Shown: positions 1 through 8,382 of the stretch, in pieces
How the letters are laid out: the number at the start of each line of letters is the position of its first letter
Numbering within the stretch: the first letter of the stretch is position 1
Assembly (NCBI GenBank): GCA_031253835.1
Contig: JAIRVP010000013.1
Coordinates: 23,564 to 87,563 of the forward strand
Origin: Burkholderia sp.
GTDB taxonomy: Bacteria > Pseudomonadota > Gammaproteobacteria > Burkholderiales > Burkholderiaceae
Length of the DNA: 64,000 nucleotides
Direction of reading: 5' to 3'
Translations under genes and position numbers: made by a program
The notes under the pieces: generated by a model
The model's input: the letters and a program-made list of their open reading frames with translations, nothing else
Databases searched by the model: none
What the model was told of the DNA's origin: nothing

Positions 1-617
1 ACGGCCCCCACCACCATCGGGCCGAGGAACCAGTACCCCGACTGGCCCTGGCCGTTCGCCTGCGTGAGGAACGCGTTGGCATCGGCCGGCAGGCCCGTCG
101 TCGTGTACGTGTAGGTCGCCGACGACCCACCGTCCTTGCGATAGAGATCGCCGTACGTGAGCGGCCCTTCGTAGCGATAGCCGCTCGCCCCCTGTGCGTT
201 GGCCGCGTTGACGAAGGACGTCATGTCGGCCGGCGCCGCCTGCAGCTGGTACGTGTAGGTCTGCGCGGTGCCGTCGTTCACGAAGATCGATTGCGTCCCG
301 CCGTTGCCCGCGTTGTAGTAGTAGTCGCCCAGATAGCGGAAGCCCTTCGCGCCTTCGCTGTTGACCAGTGTCAGGAAGCTCGCCTTGTCGGCCGAGACGG
401 GCTGCGCCTCGTAGCGCCAGGTCATCGCGCTGCCGCCCGAGCCGCTCGACCCGCCGTTGCCGCCGCTTCCCGTGCCGCCTGAACCCGACCCGCCGGTGCC
501 GCCGCTGCCGCCGTTGTTGCTCGTGCCCGATCCGCCGGCAGGCGAGGAATTGTCGTCACCGCCGCCGCAGGCGGTCAGTGCGAGGCAGGTCAATGCGATC
601 AATGCAACGGCTTTCAT
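1..617 (-). CDS. Repeat-containing lipoprotein, C-terminus cut by window edge
   Basis: The reading frame opens with ATG at 615-617 and is still open at base 1, so only about 205 N-terminal residues are present. The start MKAVALIALTCLALTAC gives a lipoprotein signal peptide with lipobox LTAC and the lipid-attachment cysteine at residue 17. A Gly/Ser/Thr/Asn-rich linker of about 40 residues follows. At least three degenerate repeats of about 45-50 residues come next, each with a core like PAD-x3-F-x3-N-x2-G-x2-GYRY-x-G, rich in Tyr and Gly. The likely place is the outer membrane or cell surface. I do not recognise the family, and no function can be assigned. Confidence is in the coding call and the lipoprotein sorting, not in a role. 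Confidence 0.75.
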   Translation of the reverse strand, partial: MKAVALIALTCLALTACGGGDDNSSPAGGSGTSNNGGSGGTGGSGSGGTGSGGNGGSSGSGGSAMTWRYEAQPVSADKASFLTLVNSEGAKGFRYLGDYYYNAGNGGTQSIFVNDGTAQTYTYQLQAAPADMTSFVNAANAQGASGYRYEGPLTYGDLYRKDGGSSATYTYTTTGLPADANAFLTQANGQGQSGYWFLGPMVVGA

Positions 618-710
618 CGGGATCACCTTCTGAATGAACAGGACGAACGCAGCCGGCACGCGCGGATCTCGCCGCGCGCACGGACTGTCACGCATCACGA
701 ATCAGGAATC

Positions 711-732
711 GGCCGGCGGCGCACCGCCGGCC
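711..732 (-). terminator. Strong GC hairpin after the CsgG-like gene
   Basis: Arms GGCCGGCGG (711-719) and CCGCCGGCC (724-732) form a perfect 9-bp stem with a 4-nt loop, just past the stop codon of the CsgG-like lipoprotein gene. There is no clear U-tract, so this is a terminator-like or mRNA-stabilising hairpin, not a textbook Rho-independent terminator. Confidence 0.5.
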
Positions 733-740
733 CGGAGACG

Positions 741-1568
741 TCAGTTGACCTGCAGCTGGCCACCGCGGCCGAGGCCGCCCTTGACGTCCTGCGCCTTGTA
801 GCTGCGCAGTGCAACCACCATCTTGTTGTACGCGTCGATAAACGCGACGACCGTCGCCTTGCCTTCCGGCGTCGACGAGAAGCCGGCGAGCGCACCGCCC
901 ACGCCGCCGCCGAAGCCGCCCAGCGCCGCGCCGTAGTTGGTCGCCGTCGAGCTGCCTTCCGACGCCGCGATCTGCACGGCCGAGCGCACGTCGAACAGCG
1001 TCAGCGTCACGACCGACGCCTTCGTCTGCAGATGGCCGGCCACGGCCGCCACCGCGCTGTTGCCGATCAGCCCGCCGATCATGCTGCCGATGCCGCCGAT
1101 CGGCGAATCGTTGATGACGATCTGCGGTTCCATGTAGTAGTCGGCCGCGACACGCTGACCCTTCTGCTGCTTCGAGCCCGCGCGGTATTCGCCCGAGTTG
1201 CGCTGCAGCTGCGTGATGCGCGACAGGCGCGCGTCGCTCTTCTGGTTGCCGATCGACGTGATCACGAAGCAGTTCGACTGCTGGACGGCCAGGCGCAGCA
1301 GCGGATCGATCGTCGTCATCTTGGTCGCGCTGCCGAACGGGCCCCACCAGTCGGCGTTGCGGCCGTCGTCGACGGCGATCGTGCCAAGCGGCGACGTGCA
1401 GCGCTGCAGCCCCGAATCGGCGCCGGCGCTCGCGCCGCCTGCCGCGGCACCCGTCACGCCGGCGTTCTGGCCGCCGGGCGTCACCACGCCGCCGCAACCC
1501 GCGACGGACGCGCAAAGCGCTGCAACCAGCGCACCTTGAGTGAGACGATGGGAAAGGTTGGTCTTCAT
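741..1568 (-). CDS. CsgG/HfaB-like outer-membrane lipoprotein
   Basis: The 275-residue product starts with a lipoprotein signal ending in VAGC, with the lipidated cysteine at residue 25. A low-complexity Gly/Ala linker follows, then a globular domain. That domain contains a DPLLRLAVQQSNCFVI segment, a YYMEPQIVI strand and a Gly-rich GGIGSMIGGLIG stretch, features seen in the CsgG/FlgT/TolB-N-like family that shapes secretion pores or assembly factors. It ends with a conserved-looking FIDAYNKMVVAL helix. The next gene upstream on the same strand is a Sel1-repeat lipoprotein, so the pair may act together in envelope assembly. No CsgA-type curli subunit is nearby, so a curli role is not supported. 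The family assignment comes from pattern resemblance only. Confidence 0.65.
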   Translation of the reverse strand: MKTNLSHRLTQGALVAALCASVAGCGGVVTPGGQNAGVTGAAAGGASAGADSGLQRCTSPLGTIAVDDGRNADWWGPFGSATKMTTIDPLLRLAVQQSNCFVITSIGNQKSDARLSRITQLQRNSGEYRAGSKQQKGQRVAADYYMEPQIVINDSPIGGIGSMIGGLIGNSAVAAVAGHLQTKASVVTLTLFDVRSAVQIAASEGSSTATNYGAALGGFGGGVGGALAGFSSTPEGKATVVAFIDAYNKMVVALRSYKAQDVKGGLGRGGQLQVN

Positions 1569-1689
1569 GTCGTTGTCGATCGATTAGAGTCGTTGTTCGG
1601 CTTATGTGTTCGTGCGAACTTCGATAAGCCCCCCGGCGTGGCGCGCGATGGTGGTCTCCCCGCTGCAGCCCCCGTTGCTTTCCGCCCGG

Positions 1690-2277
1690 TCAGTAGTACC
1701 AGTACGTCTGCTGCCAGACGCCGTAGTACGGATAGCCCGAGTACCAGTAGCCGTAATAGACTTCACGCCATTGCGTGCGCCATTTCCAGTCTTCTTCGTC
1801 TTCCTTCTTGGCCTTGCGCGCGAGATCGAGCAGCTTTTTCGATTCCTTGTCGCCGCGGCCGGCCGCGATCGACAGCCACTTCTCCGCTTCGCGCGCGTCG
1901 GAGCCCATTTCCTCGAGGCCGAACAGATAGAAACTGCCGAGCGCCTTCTGCGCCTGCAGGTCGCCGCGCTCGGCTGCGTCGCGCATCCACTTGAGTGCCT
2001 GGTAGCTGTCCTGGCGTACGCCGTCGCCGCGGAAATAACGCAGGCCGAGGTCGTACGCGGCCTTCGGCTGGGTCTTCGCGGTCTGCTTCAGCGCGGCGAT
2101 GCGCGGATCTTCACGGTCTTCCGAATCGTCCCTTTTTTGATAGGACACCTGATCTTTTGGACGGTCGGAACAACCTGTGTCGTCGCAGATCCGCACCGTG
2201 TTGCTGGTGACGGACGGATCCTGCGCGCACGCGGCCAGGAGCAACAGCAGCCCCGGTGCGAGTAAACGGCGGTACAT
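1690..2277 (-). CDS. Sel1-repeat lipoprotein with Tyr/Trp-rich tail
   Basis: The 195-residue product begins MYRRLLAP. This ATG is chosen because GAGGAAAG lies just upstream; an upstream TTG would overlap that ribosome-binding site. The lipobox LAAC puts the lipidated cysteine at residue 17. After a charged linker come two Sel1/TPR-like repeats at about residues 68-105 and 106-145 (AAYDLGLRYFRGDGV, then ALGSFYLFGLEE). A Lys/Glu-rich helix follows, and the last 20 residues are dominated by Tyr, Trp and Gly. Sel1 repeats are protein-interaction scaffolds, so the likely role is a periplasmic adaptor. The gap to the CsgG-like gene is 121 bp on the same strand. The exact partner is unknown. Confidence 0.75.
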   Translation of the reverse strand: MYRRLLAPGLLLLLAACAQDPSVTSNTVRICDDTGCSDRPKDQVSYQKRDDSEDREDPRIAALKQTAKTQPKAAYDLGLRYFRGDGVRQDSYQALKWMRDAAERGDLQAQKALGSFYLFGLEEMGSDAREAEKWLSIAAGRGDKESKKLLDLARKAKKEDEEDWKWRTQWREVYYGYWYSGYPYYGVWQQTYWYY

Positions 2278-2636
2278 TGGTACTTTCCTCAAGTTTTATT
2301 TGCGCCGCAATTCTTCGAGCTATCCCACCCCGTGAGCTCGTACCCGGTTGCGCGCGGCGCAGCGGATACAATCCGCCAACGCCGACACGCAGTCCTAGGC
2401 TCTCTCAGGTTCTCTCTTCGAATCGTTCAGTCACTGCTTCATTGCTGTCGCTTTTCGCTGTACCGGCTGTTGCCGGTATCGATCCCCAAACATGACGCGA
2501 CAAACAATAGTGACGTGGTGAGCAATAATAATGAAGAAAAATGGCATGTCAAGGTCATTCGCTTTTTCAAAGTTTGCGTGACGCGTCAGTTTTGATATGC
2601 TCACCCTCGCCCAAAACCCCTGGAGACCCCATCGAG
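2278..2636. other. Divergent intergenic region with palindrome
   Basis: This 359-bp gap separates the Sel1 lipoprotein (leftward) and the BetR-type regulator (rightward), so it must hold both promoters. The stretch 2500-2600 is clearly more AT-rich than its surroundings and contains a perfect palindrome, TGACGCGTCA (2579-2588), followed by GATATGCT, a possible -10 element for the rightward operon. No open reading frame with a credible start is present. Confidence 0.4.
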
Positions 2637-3509
2637 ATGTCCACCACCGAGCAGGCCAATGTCGATCTCATCACCGCCAACAAGGTGCGCGATCTGCTGA
2701 ACCGGAACGGCATTCCGCCGCGAAGTCACAACACGACGATCGCCAACGTGCTCGGCCTCAGCTTCTCGGTCGTCACGCGCAAGATGAAAGGCCTGATCCC
2801 GTGGAACCTGTCGCAGCTGCAGGACATCGCGACGCACTTCGGCGTGCCGCCCGCGATCCTGCTCGACGACAAGGGCACGCAGCCGGCCGCCGCCGAAATG
2901 ATCGACGCGACGTTCGTGGTCGAGTCGAAGCGCTTCCGCTGCCGCGCCGCGATCTCGACGAAGGCCAGCAGCCAGATCGAGACGGATTTCGTCGCGCTGC
3001 AGTGGCAAGGCGAATGGATCATCACGGAACGTCAGCACGCACGCGAAGGCCGCACCTATCCGGTCGATGTCATCGAGCTGCGCTCGGCGCAGCCGAACGT
3101 CTATGCGGCGCGGATCGCGGTGGTCGACGATTCGCAGGACGTCGCCGAGACGGTGTGTGAATACTTCATCGAGAAAGGCGTGAACGCGATTCCGTACTTC
3201 GACGGCGCGACGTTCCGCAAGGCGCTGGAAGTCGAGGATTTCGACGGCTACATCCTCGACTGGATGCTCGGCGACCAGACGGCCGCCGAACTCGTGCGCG
3301 GCATCCGTTCGAGCGAGAACAGCGGCGCGCCGATCTTCCTGCTGACCGGCAAGATCTCGACCGGCGAAGCCAGCGAGGACGAAATCGCGCACATCGTGTC
3401 GCACTACAACGCGCGCTGCGAAGAAAAGCCGGTGCGCCTGCCGATCCTGTTCGCCGAAGTGGCGCGCGAACTGAAGATCACGCTGCCGGCCGTGGCCGCC
3501 GCGAACTGA
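2637..3509 (+). CDS. BetR-type HTH / receiver-domain regulator
   Basis: This 290-residue protein has inverted architecture. Residues about 12-76 form a helix-turn-helix of the BetR/XRE type (GIPPRSHNTTIANVLGLS, then TRKMKG and IATHFGV). Residues about 158-285 form a receiver domain with the acidic pair D164/D165, the probable phospho-acceptor D208 in ILDWMLG, T237 and K264 in EKPV. The start at 2637 is chosen because the BetR domain follows directly and GGAGACC precedes it; a longer frame from 2541 adds non-conserved sequence. It is the first gene of an apparent operon with a sulfite-oxidase-fold protein and a hybrid kinase, which probably phosphorylates it. It likely acts as a cytoplasmic transcription factor; the target genes are unknown. 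Confidence 0.85.
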   Translation: MSTTEQANVDLITANKVRDLLNRNGIPPRSHNTTIANVLGLSFSVVTRKMKGLIPWNLSQLQDIATHFGVPPAILLDDKGTQPAAAEMIDATFVVESKRFRCRAAISTKASSQIETDFVALQWQGEWIITERQHAREGRTYPVDVIELRSAQPNVYAARIAVVDDSQDVAETVCEYFIEKGVNAIPYFDGATFRKALEVEDFDGYILDWMLGDQTAAELVRGIRSSENSGAPIFLLTGKISTGEASEDEIAHIVSHYNARCEEKPVRLPILFAEVARELKITLPAVAAAN

Positions 3510-3557
3510 GACCAGAACGACAATCCACCACACGAACCACAAGACCGAGGGACTGAC

Positions 3558-4061
3558 ATGCGCGTTTCAACCATCTGGACCAAGAGCCTGCTGACGGCCT
3601 GCCTGCTCGGCATGGCCGCCGCGGCATGGGCCGCTTCGTCGTTTACGTTCACCGTCGACGGCAAGATCAGCAAGAGCAACCAGCAGGGGAAGATGACCTA
3701 CGTCTTTTCCGAGCAGGCGCTGATGGCGCTGCCGCAGCATACGATCGTCACGTCGACGAGCTGGACGCCGAAGGCGACCTTCACCGGCCCGCGCCTGTCG
3801 GACGTGCTGAAGACCGTCGGCGCGCATGGCACGCAGATCGAATTCCGCTGCATCGACGAGTACACGTTCACGATTCCCGTGTCGGACGCCGACAAGTACG
3901 GCGTGATCCTCGCGCGGACGATGAACGGCAAGGTGCTCGGCAACGACAACTACGGCCCGCTGTGGATCATGTACCCGCGCGACCAGTATCCCGACGAACT
4001 GAAGACGCCGCTCGGCGAAGCCAAGTTCGCGTGGCAGATCATCGGCCTGACCGTGAAGTGA
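3558..4061 (+). CDS. Secreted molybdopterin-binding (sulfite oxidase-fold) protein
   Basis: The 167-residue protein has a classical signal peptide with likely cleavage after AWA near residue 25. The mature part matches the oxidoreductase molybdopterin-binding fold: GPRLSDVLK, then EFRCIDEYTFTIP, then the YGPLWIMYPRD segment. Cys98 in RCIDEY sits where the molybdenum-ligating cysteine is expected. At about 140 mature residues it is a stand-alone small version of the domain, with no dimerisation domain and no heme or membrane partner nearby. It is encoded 48 bp after the BetR-type regulator and one base before the hybrid kinase gene. A periplasmic sensory accessory role is therefore as plausible as catalysis; this is inference. 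Confidence 0.8.
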   Translation: MRVSTIWTKSLLTACLLGMAAAAWAASSFTFTVDGKISKSNQQGKMTYVFSEQALMALPQHTIVTSTSWTPKATFTGPRLSDVLKTVGAHGTQIEFRCIDEYTFTIPVSDADKYGVILARTMNGKVLGNDNYGPLWIMYPRDQYPDELKTPLGEAKFAWQIIGLTVK

Positions 4062-4062
4062 C

Positions 4063-5883
4063 ATGAAGCGGCGGCGGTGGAAGAACAGAAAGATCATCCT
4101 GGTCCTCGGCTCGCTGTGGATCATGGGGTTCGCCGCGTGGGCGTTCCTGCTGTGGGATCTCCTCGCCACCTCGGTCAACGAGGGCGTGCTCGAGGGGCCG
4201 CGCGAAGGCGTGTTCTGGACCGCCGCGCAATACCGGAACGTCTACACGCGGTTCGACCGCCAGCTGATCCTCTACGCGACGCACGAGGACGACGACTTCG
4301 ATCACGTGCAGATGCAGCTCGACAGCCTGTCGGTGTCGTTCGGGTTCCTGCAGCGGCCGTCCGAGGTGTCCGAATACTGGCTGCGCATCCCGCGCGCACG
4401 TAACGAGATCGACGCGCTCGGTGAATTCATGACGCGCCTGAAGCGCGAAGTGGCGCTGCTGCGCGATGCGCCGAAGAACGCGCAGCAGGTGATCGACGAG
4501 GTCAATGCGTACTGGCCGAAGGTCAACGGCCTCGCGAACTACTTCCGCGCGATCGAGATGGCGCAGCGCGATTTCACGTTCCATCAGCTGAAGGAAAAGC
4601 AGCGTGCGATCCTGATCCTCGGCATCGTGCTCGGCGTGATCCTGTGCGCGCTGTTCCTGCTGCTGTTCTACACGATGCGCACGCGCGACGACCTGCTCGA
4701 ACGGCAGGACGCGGCGCTCGACGCGGAGCGCAAGGCATCCGACCGCGCGTTCGAGATGATCGAGGCGAAGAACGCGTTCCTCGGGATGGTCAGCCACGAG
4801 CTGCGCACGCCGCTGCAGGCGATCTGCGGGTCGATCGAGATCCTGCTCGCGCGCCCGCAGTCCGACGCGAACCTGAAGACGATCCGGCGGCTGCAGAATT
4901 CCGCGCTGTCGCTGGAAGCGCTCGTCAAGGACCTCACCGACTACATCAAGCTGCGCTCGACGAAGCGGCTTGCCGAACTGGAAGCCGTCGGCATCGCGCC
5001 GCTGCTCGCTGAAGTGCTCGAGCCGCTGCGCGAGAAGATCGCGGCCAAGCGGATCGCGGTGGGGCAGCGGGTCGTGCCGCCCGACCTCGCGATCCGCTCC
5101 GATCGCAAGCTGCTGCGGCAGGTGCTGTCGAACCTGATCGAGAACTCGGTCAAGTACACGCTCGGCGGCTCGATTCAAGTGTCGATCACGCTCGTCGACG
5201 CACCGGCCGGCCAGCAGGTGAAGATCGCCGTGCGCGACACGGGCACCGGCATCGCGAAGCCGCACCTGTCGAAGATCTTCGAGCCGTTCTATCGCGCGAA
5301 CGACGCGGTCGGGCTGCACGTGGACGGGATCGGCATGGGGCTCGCGGTCGTGCGCGAAATCGTGACGACGCTGCGCGGCCATGTGGACGTGCGCAGCGTG
5401 GTCGGCGAAGGCAGCGAGTTCGTCGTGACGCTGCCGGCCGAAGTGCCGGGCATCGACACGGCCGGCCACGCGGCCGGCGACGTGCCCGCCCTGCCGCCCG
5501 CGACCGCGCACCGCGACCGGCGCGCGCTGGTAGTCGACGACAACGACAACGCACGCGAAACGCTCGGTGCGATGCTGTCGGCGCTCGGTATCGAAGCCGA
5601 TCTGTGCGGCACCGGGCAGGAAGGCGTCGCGCGCTTCGGCACGGGCCGCTACGACATCGTCGTGCTCGATCTCGAACTGCCGGACCTGAGCGGCGTCGAG
5701 GTCGCGCGGCGCATTCGTGCGGTGGCGGAGCCCGACGACGACGGCCGCCATCCGGCCATCCTGGGCGTCAGCGCGTATGAATCGGCCGCGTTGCGTGAAA
5801 ACAAGCAGGTGTTCGATGAATTCCTGCCGAAACCCGTCCACCTGCGCGAACTCGGCGCGCTCGTCGAGAAGCTGCTCGCCTGA
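4063..5883 (+). CDS. Hybrid sensor histidine kinase/response regulator
   Basis: This 606-residue inner-membrane protein has transmembrane helices at about 11-31 and 182-204 enclosing a helical periplasmic domain of about 150 residues. A HisKA domain follows with the phospho-accepting H245 in MVSHELRTP, then an HATPase_c domain (N361 in NLIENSVKYT, the DTGTGI box near 392, and GIGMGLAVV). A C-terminal receiver has D492/D493, the phospho-acceptor D536 in VLDLELPD and K590. The gene starts one base after the stop of the sulfite-oxidase-fold gene, so translation is probably coupled. The internal receiver and the BetR-type regulator upstream suggest a phosphorelay, but no Hpt domain is encoded nearby. 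The signal is unknown. Confidence 0.92.
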   Translation: MKRRRWKNRKIILVLGSLWIMGFAAWAFLLWDLLATSVNEGVLEGPREGVFWTAAQYRNVYTRFDRQLILYATHEDDDFDHVQMQLDSLSVSFGFLQRPSEVSEYWLRIPRARNEIDALGEFMTRLKREVALLRDAPKNAQQVIDEVNAYWPKVNGLANYFRAIEMAQRDFTFHQLKEKQRAILILGIVLGVILCALFLLLFYTMRTRDDLLERQDAALDAERKASDRAFEMIEAKNAFLGMVSHELRTPLQAICGSIEILLARPQSDANLKTIRRLQNSALSLEALVKDLTDYIKLRSTKRLAELEAVGIAPLLAEVLEPLREKIAAKRIAVGQRVVPPDLAIRSDRKLLRQVLSNLIENSVKYTLGGSIQVSITLVDAPAGQQVKIAVRDTGTGIAKPHLSKIFEPFYRANDAVGLHVDGIGMGLAVVREIVTTLRGHVDVRSVVGEGSEFVVTLPAEVPGIDTAGHAAGDVPALPPATAHRDRRALVVDDNDNARETLGAMLSALGIEADLCGTGQEGVARFGTGRYDIVVLDLELPDLSGVEVARRIRAVAEPDDDGRHPAILGVSAYESAALRENKQVFDEFLPKPVHLRELGALVEKLLA

Positions 5884-5922
5884 GCCGGTGCCGGCGACGC
5901 ACGGTGCGCGGTGCGCGCCCGC

Positions 5923-6342
5923 CTACTCGCCGATCAGATGCAGCACGATGTCGCGCCGGTGCGCCGCGCGGCGATGCTCGAACAGATAGATCCCCTGCCA
6001 CGTGCCGAGCACCATGCGCCCGTGCTCGACCGGAATCGACAGCTGTACCTGCGTGAGTGCCGTGCGCAGGTGCGCGGGCATGTCGTCGGCGCCTTCGGTG
6101 TCGTGCTCGTAGCGCGTGTCGTCCTCGGGCGCGAGCGTCGCGAAGTAGCGTTCGATGTCGCGCTGCACCGACGGATCGGCATTCTCCTGGATCAGCAGCG
6201 AGGCCGACGTATGGCGGCAGAACACGGTCAGCAGGCCGGTGCGGATCGCCTGCTGGTCGACGAACGCCCGCACCTGCGGCGTGAATTCGACGAGGCCGCT
6301 GCCGCGCGTGTCGACGCCGATGTGCGTGAGGGCCTGTTGCAT
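5923..6342 (-). CDS. yjbQ: YjbQ/UPF0047 family protein
   Basis: The 139-residue protein covers the full usual length of the YjbQ (UPF0047) family. It carries the conserved HTSASLLIQENADPSV segment, the EGADDMPAHLR block and the GTWQGIYLFEHR signature near the C-terminus. Members from several bacteria have weak thiamine-phosphate-synthase activity and are annotated as secondary thiamine-phosphate synthases; the physiological role is not settled. It should be cytosolic. It lies 10 bp downstream of the thioredoxin-like gene on the same strand and is convergent with the hybrid kinase, so the two leftward genes probably form one transcript. Confidence 0.9.
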   Translation of the reverse strand: MQQALTHIGVDTRGSGLVEFTPQVRAFVDQQAIRTGLLTVFCRHTSASLLIQENADPSVQRDIERYFATLAPEDDTRYEHDTEGADDMPAHLRTALTQVQLSIPVEHGRMVLGTWQGIYLFEHRRAAHRRDIVLHLIGE

Positions 6343-6352
6343 CGCCGCGACC

Positions 6353-6679
6353 TCAGGCCAGCGCGGCGAAGCCGCCGGCTTCGATCTGTTTCGCGTCGGC
6401 CGGGCGCACGACGCGCGCGACTTCGACGCCGTCGCGCAGGAACACGAGCGTCGGCCACAGCTTCACGCCGAACGAACGGCCGAGCGGGCGGCCCGGGCCA
6501 TCCTCGATCTTCAGGTGCCGCACGGCCGGATGCGACGAGAACGACGCGACGATCGCGGGCTGCGCACCCGCGCAGATCCCGCACCAGTTCGCGCCGAATT
6601 CGATGACGGTCGCGCCGCCCAGTGCGTCGACTTCCGCGCGCGTCGGCGCGTTGGCGGTGTAGCGTTGCTCGGCGTCCAT
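6353..6679 (-). CDS. Thioredoxin-like protein
   Basis: The 108-residue product starting MDAEQRYTA is a single thioredoxin domain. The redox motif is WCGIC (C33 and C36), a variant of the WCGPC of classical thioredoxin, and the cis-proline loop reads LWPTLVF. There is no signal peptide, so it should act in the cytoplasm. The start at 6679 is preferred because upstream in-frame sequence is low-complexity and runs into the opposite promoter of the flavin reductase gene. YjbQ follows 10 bp downstream. It may reduce disulfides in a dedicated partner, but none can be named from context. Confidence 0.85.
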   Translation of the reverse strand: MDAEQRYTANAPTRAEVDALGGATVIEFGANWCGICAGAQPAIVASFSSHPAVRHLKIEDGPGRPLGRSFGVKLWPTLVFLRDGVEVARVVRPADAKQIEAGGFAALA

Positions 6680-6905
6680 CAGGCCCTCGTGTGCGTTGGC
6701 GGAACGTGGCCGCGTGCGCCTGCGTGGTGCGGCGGGCGCGGCCTGCGATGTCCTACTGTAGCGGAAAAGCGCACGCGTTGCCGGCCGGTCCATGGCGGCG
6801 CCCGCGCCGCCTGCCCCTCTTCCGGATGACACGACAAGATTCGGAGCGCCGCACCGGCACGACAGGATCAGCATGCGAACTGATCCATCACCGAGGGCTC
6901 CGACC

Positions 6906-7607
6906 ATGAATGCGCCGCATTGCGTCACCGAACCGAACATCCTCTATTTCGGCACGCCCGTCGTGCTGGTCAGCACGCTGAACGAGAACGGCACGCCCAA
7001 TCTCGCGCCGATCTCGTCCGCGTTCTGGCTCGGCTGGCGCGGCGTGATCGGCATCGGCGCGAGTTCGCAGACCACCCGCAACCTGCTGCGCACCGGCGAA
7101 TGCGTGCTGAACCTGCCGTCGTCTGCGCAGGCGAACGTAGTCGACCGCATCGCGCGCACGACCGGCACGTATCCGGTGCCCGACGGCAAGCGCGCGAAAG
7201 GCTATGTATTCGAACCCGACAAGTTCGGCACGGCCGGGCTCACCGCAGCCGCGTCGCAAACGGTCGCGCCGCCGCGCGCGCTCGAATGCCCGGTGCATCT
7301 GGAAGCGGTTGTCGCGGCCACGCACGGGATCGGCGACGAAGCGCCGGACCTGCGCGGTCATATCCGCCTGTTCGAGGTACGCATCCAGCGTGTGCACGTG
7401 CATCCCGACCTGCTGATGGACGGCCATGCGGACCGCATCGATCCGGACAAATGGTCGCCGCTGATCATGAGCTTCCAGAAGTTCTACGGGCTGGCGCCGC
7501 AGCAGGTGCATGCGTCGCGGCTCGCGGAGATTCCCGAGCGCGCGTATCGCAGCCCCGACATCGAGCGCTCGCGCGACGCGGGCGTGCTGGCCGGTACCGG
7601 CCGTTAA
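6906..7607 (+). CDS. Flavin reductase family FMN-binding protein
   Basis: The 233-residue protein belongs to the flavin-reductase-like split-barrel family. Signs are GTPVVLVSTLNENGTPNLAP at the N-terminus, the FWLGWRGVIGIG strand and the QTTRNLLRTGECVLNLPS segment typical of FMN-binding members. Its C-terminal part (HVHPDLLMDGHADRIDP) resembles a subgroup often annotated simply as flavin reductase or hypothetical. The start at 6906 is chosen over an in-frame ATG at 6873 because the conserved domain begins soon after it. It probably binds FMN in the cytoplasm and may reduce flavin for a monooxygenase; no such oxygenase lies nearby. It runs divergently from the thioredoxin-like gene. Confidence 0.85.
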   Translation: MNAPHCVTEPNILYFGTPVVLVSTLNENGTPNLAPISSAFWLGWRGVIGIGASSQTTRNLLRTGECVLNLPSSAQANVVDRIARTTGTYPVPDGKRAKGYVFEPDKFGTAGLTAAASQTVAPPRALECPVHLEAVVAATHGIGDEAPDLRGHIRLFEVRIQRVHVHPDLLMDGHADRIDPDKWSPLIMSFQKFYGLAPQQVHASRLAEIPERAYRSPDIERSRDAGVLAGTGR

Positions 7608-7629
7608 TGACACGCGCCGGGGAACGCCC

Positions 7630-7926
7630 GTGAACCCGACGCTTCGTCCTGCTGCCGGCGGCGGCGCCGATGCCGCCGCGCCGGCCCGGCACCGCCTCGT
7701 GCTGCCGGCCCTGTGCATCGCCGTGCTCACCGCGTAGATCGACACCGCGATCGTCATTCTCGCGACCGAACCCATCGGCGCCGCGTTCGGCGCGCGCGGC
7801 GGCGGCGCGACCGGGCTGCGGGTCGCGATGCTGGCCGGCAGCGTCGCTCAGCTTGCCGGCGCGGCACTCGCGTGGCGCACGGCCGGCACCCGCGCGCGGG
7901 CCGGGGCGCCGAAGCCGATCGGATAA
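7630..7926 (+). pseudogene. Decayed MFS transporter (in-frame stop plus internal deletion)
   Basis: From a GTG at 7630 the frame reads a hydrophilic N-terminus, then LVLPALCIAVLTA, then a TAG at 7735-7737, and continues without a frame change as IDTAIVILATEPIGAAFGA. This is the classic first transmembrane segment and TM1-loop motif of a drug:H+ antiporter of the MFS. The stop most simply replaces a CAG (Gln) or similar codon. The frame then jumps to a segment like the last MFS helix (LRVAMLAGSVAQLAGAALAW) and ends at TAA 7924-7926. About 350-400 residues of the transporter are therefore missing. It lies 22 bp after the flavin reductase gene. The identification rests on recognised motif order at both ends. 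Confidence 0.7.
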
Positions 7927-7979
7927 GATACGGCCGGCCACGCACTGTGGCCCATGACCGAACCGACGGAGTGTTTTCA

Positions 7980-8312
7980 GTGATTCAACCGACCCCAGTA
8001 TTCAAGGACAACCTCGCGCAACTGCCGGCCATCGAGGGCGTCGCGCGCATCGATCTCGTCGGCGCGAACGGCGACGTGGTCGCGACCATCGAGAACCAGC
8101 CGGGCAAGCAGGGCTCGCTCGCGGTGTACAACTATCTGCAGCAGGCATTCGGCACGCTCGACGCGAAGGCTGCCGAGCACGGCCTCGCGGTGTTCGCCGA
8201 ACATACGGCCGACGCGCGCAATCGTCCGGGCGCGCACCCGAACGTCGATCGTCTGCTGGCAATCGTCGCCGGCGGCGACGCGCTGCGGATCGACGTCGTC
8301 GCGAAGGGCTGA
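7980..8312 (+). CDS. DUF2322 family protein
   Basis: The 110-residue cytosolic protein begins with GTG (VIQPTPVFKDNLAQLP), with GGAG at a good distance upstream. It matches the DUF2322 family in length and in features such as IDLVGANGDVVATIENQPG and YNYLQQAFG. The family is common in betaproteobacteria and has no assigned function. No signal peptide or membrane segment is seen. It follows the MFS relic and precedes a secreted protein gene on the same strand, with no clear functional link to either. Confidence 0.85.
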   Translation: MIQPTPVFKDNLAQLPAIEGVARIDLVGANGDVVATIENQPGKQGSLAVYNYLQQAFGTLDAKAAEHGLAVFAEHTADARNRPGAHPNVDRLLAIVAGGDALRIDVVAKG

Positions 8313-8382
8313 GTCGTTGGCGGCACGCGCGCAACGACCCGCGATCTTCGCGTTCGCATTTCTTTTGCCGGAGACCACCCGC

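Noticed and set aside
4039..5841. 600-codon minus-strand frame opposite the hybrid kinase
   Set aside because: No domain; the composition is of the antisense type; the sense strand has full kinase motifs.
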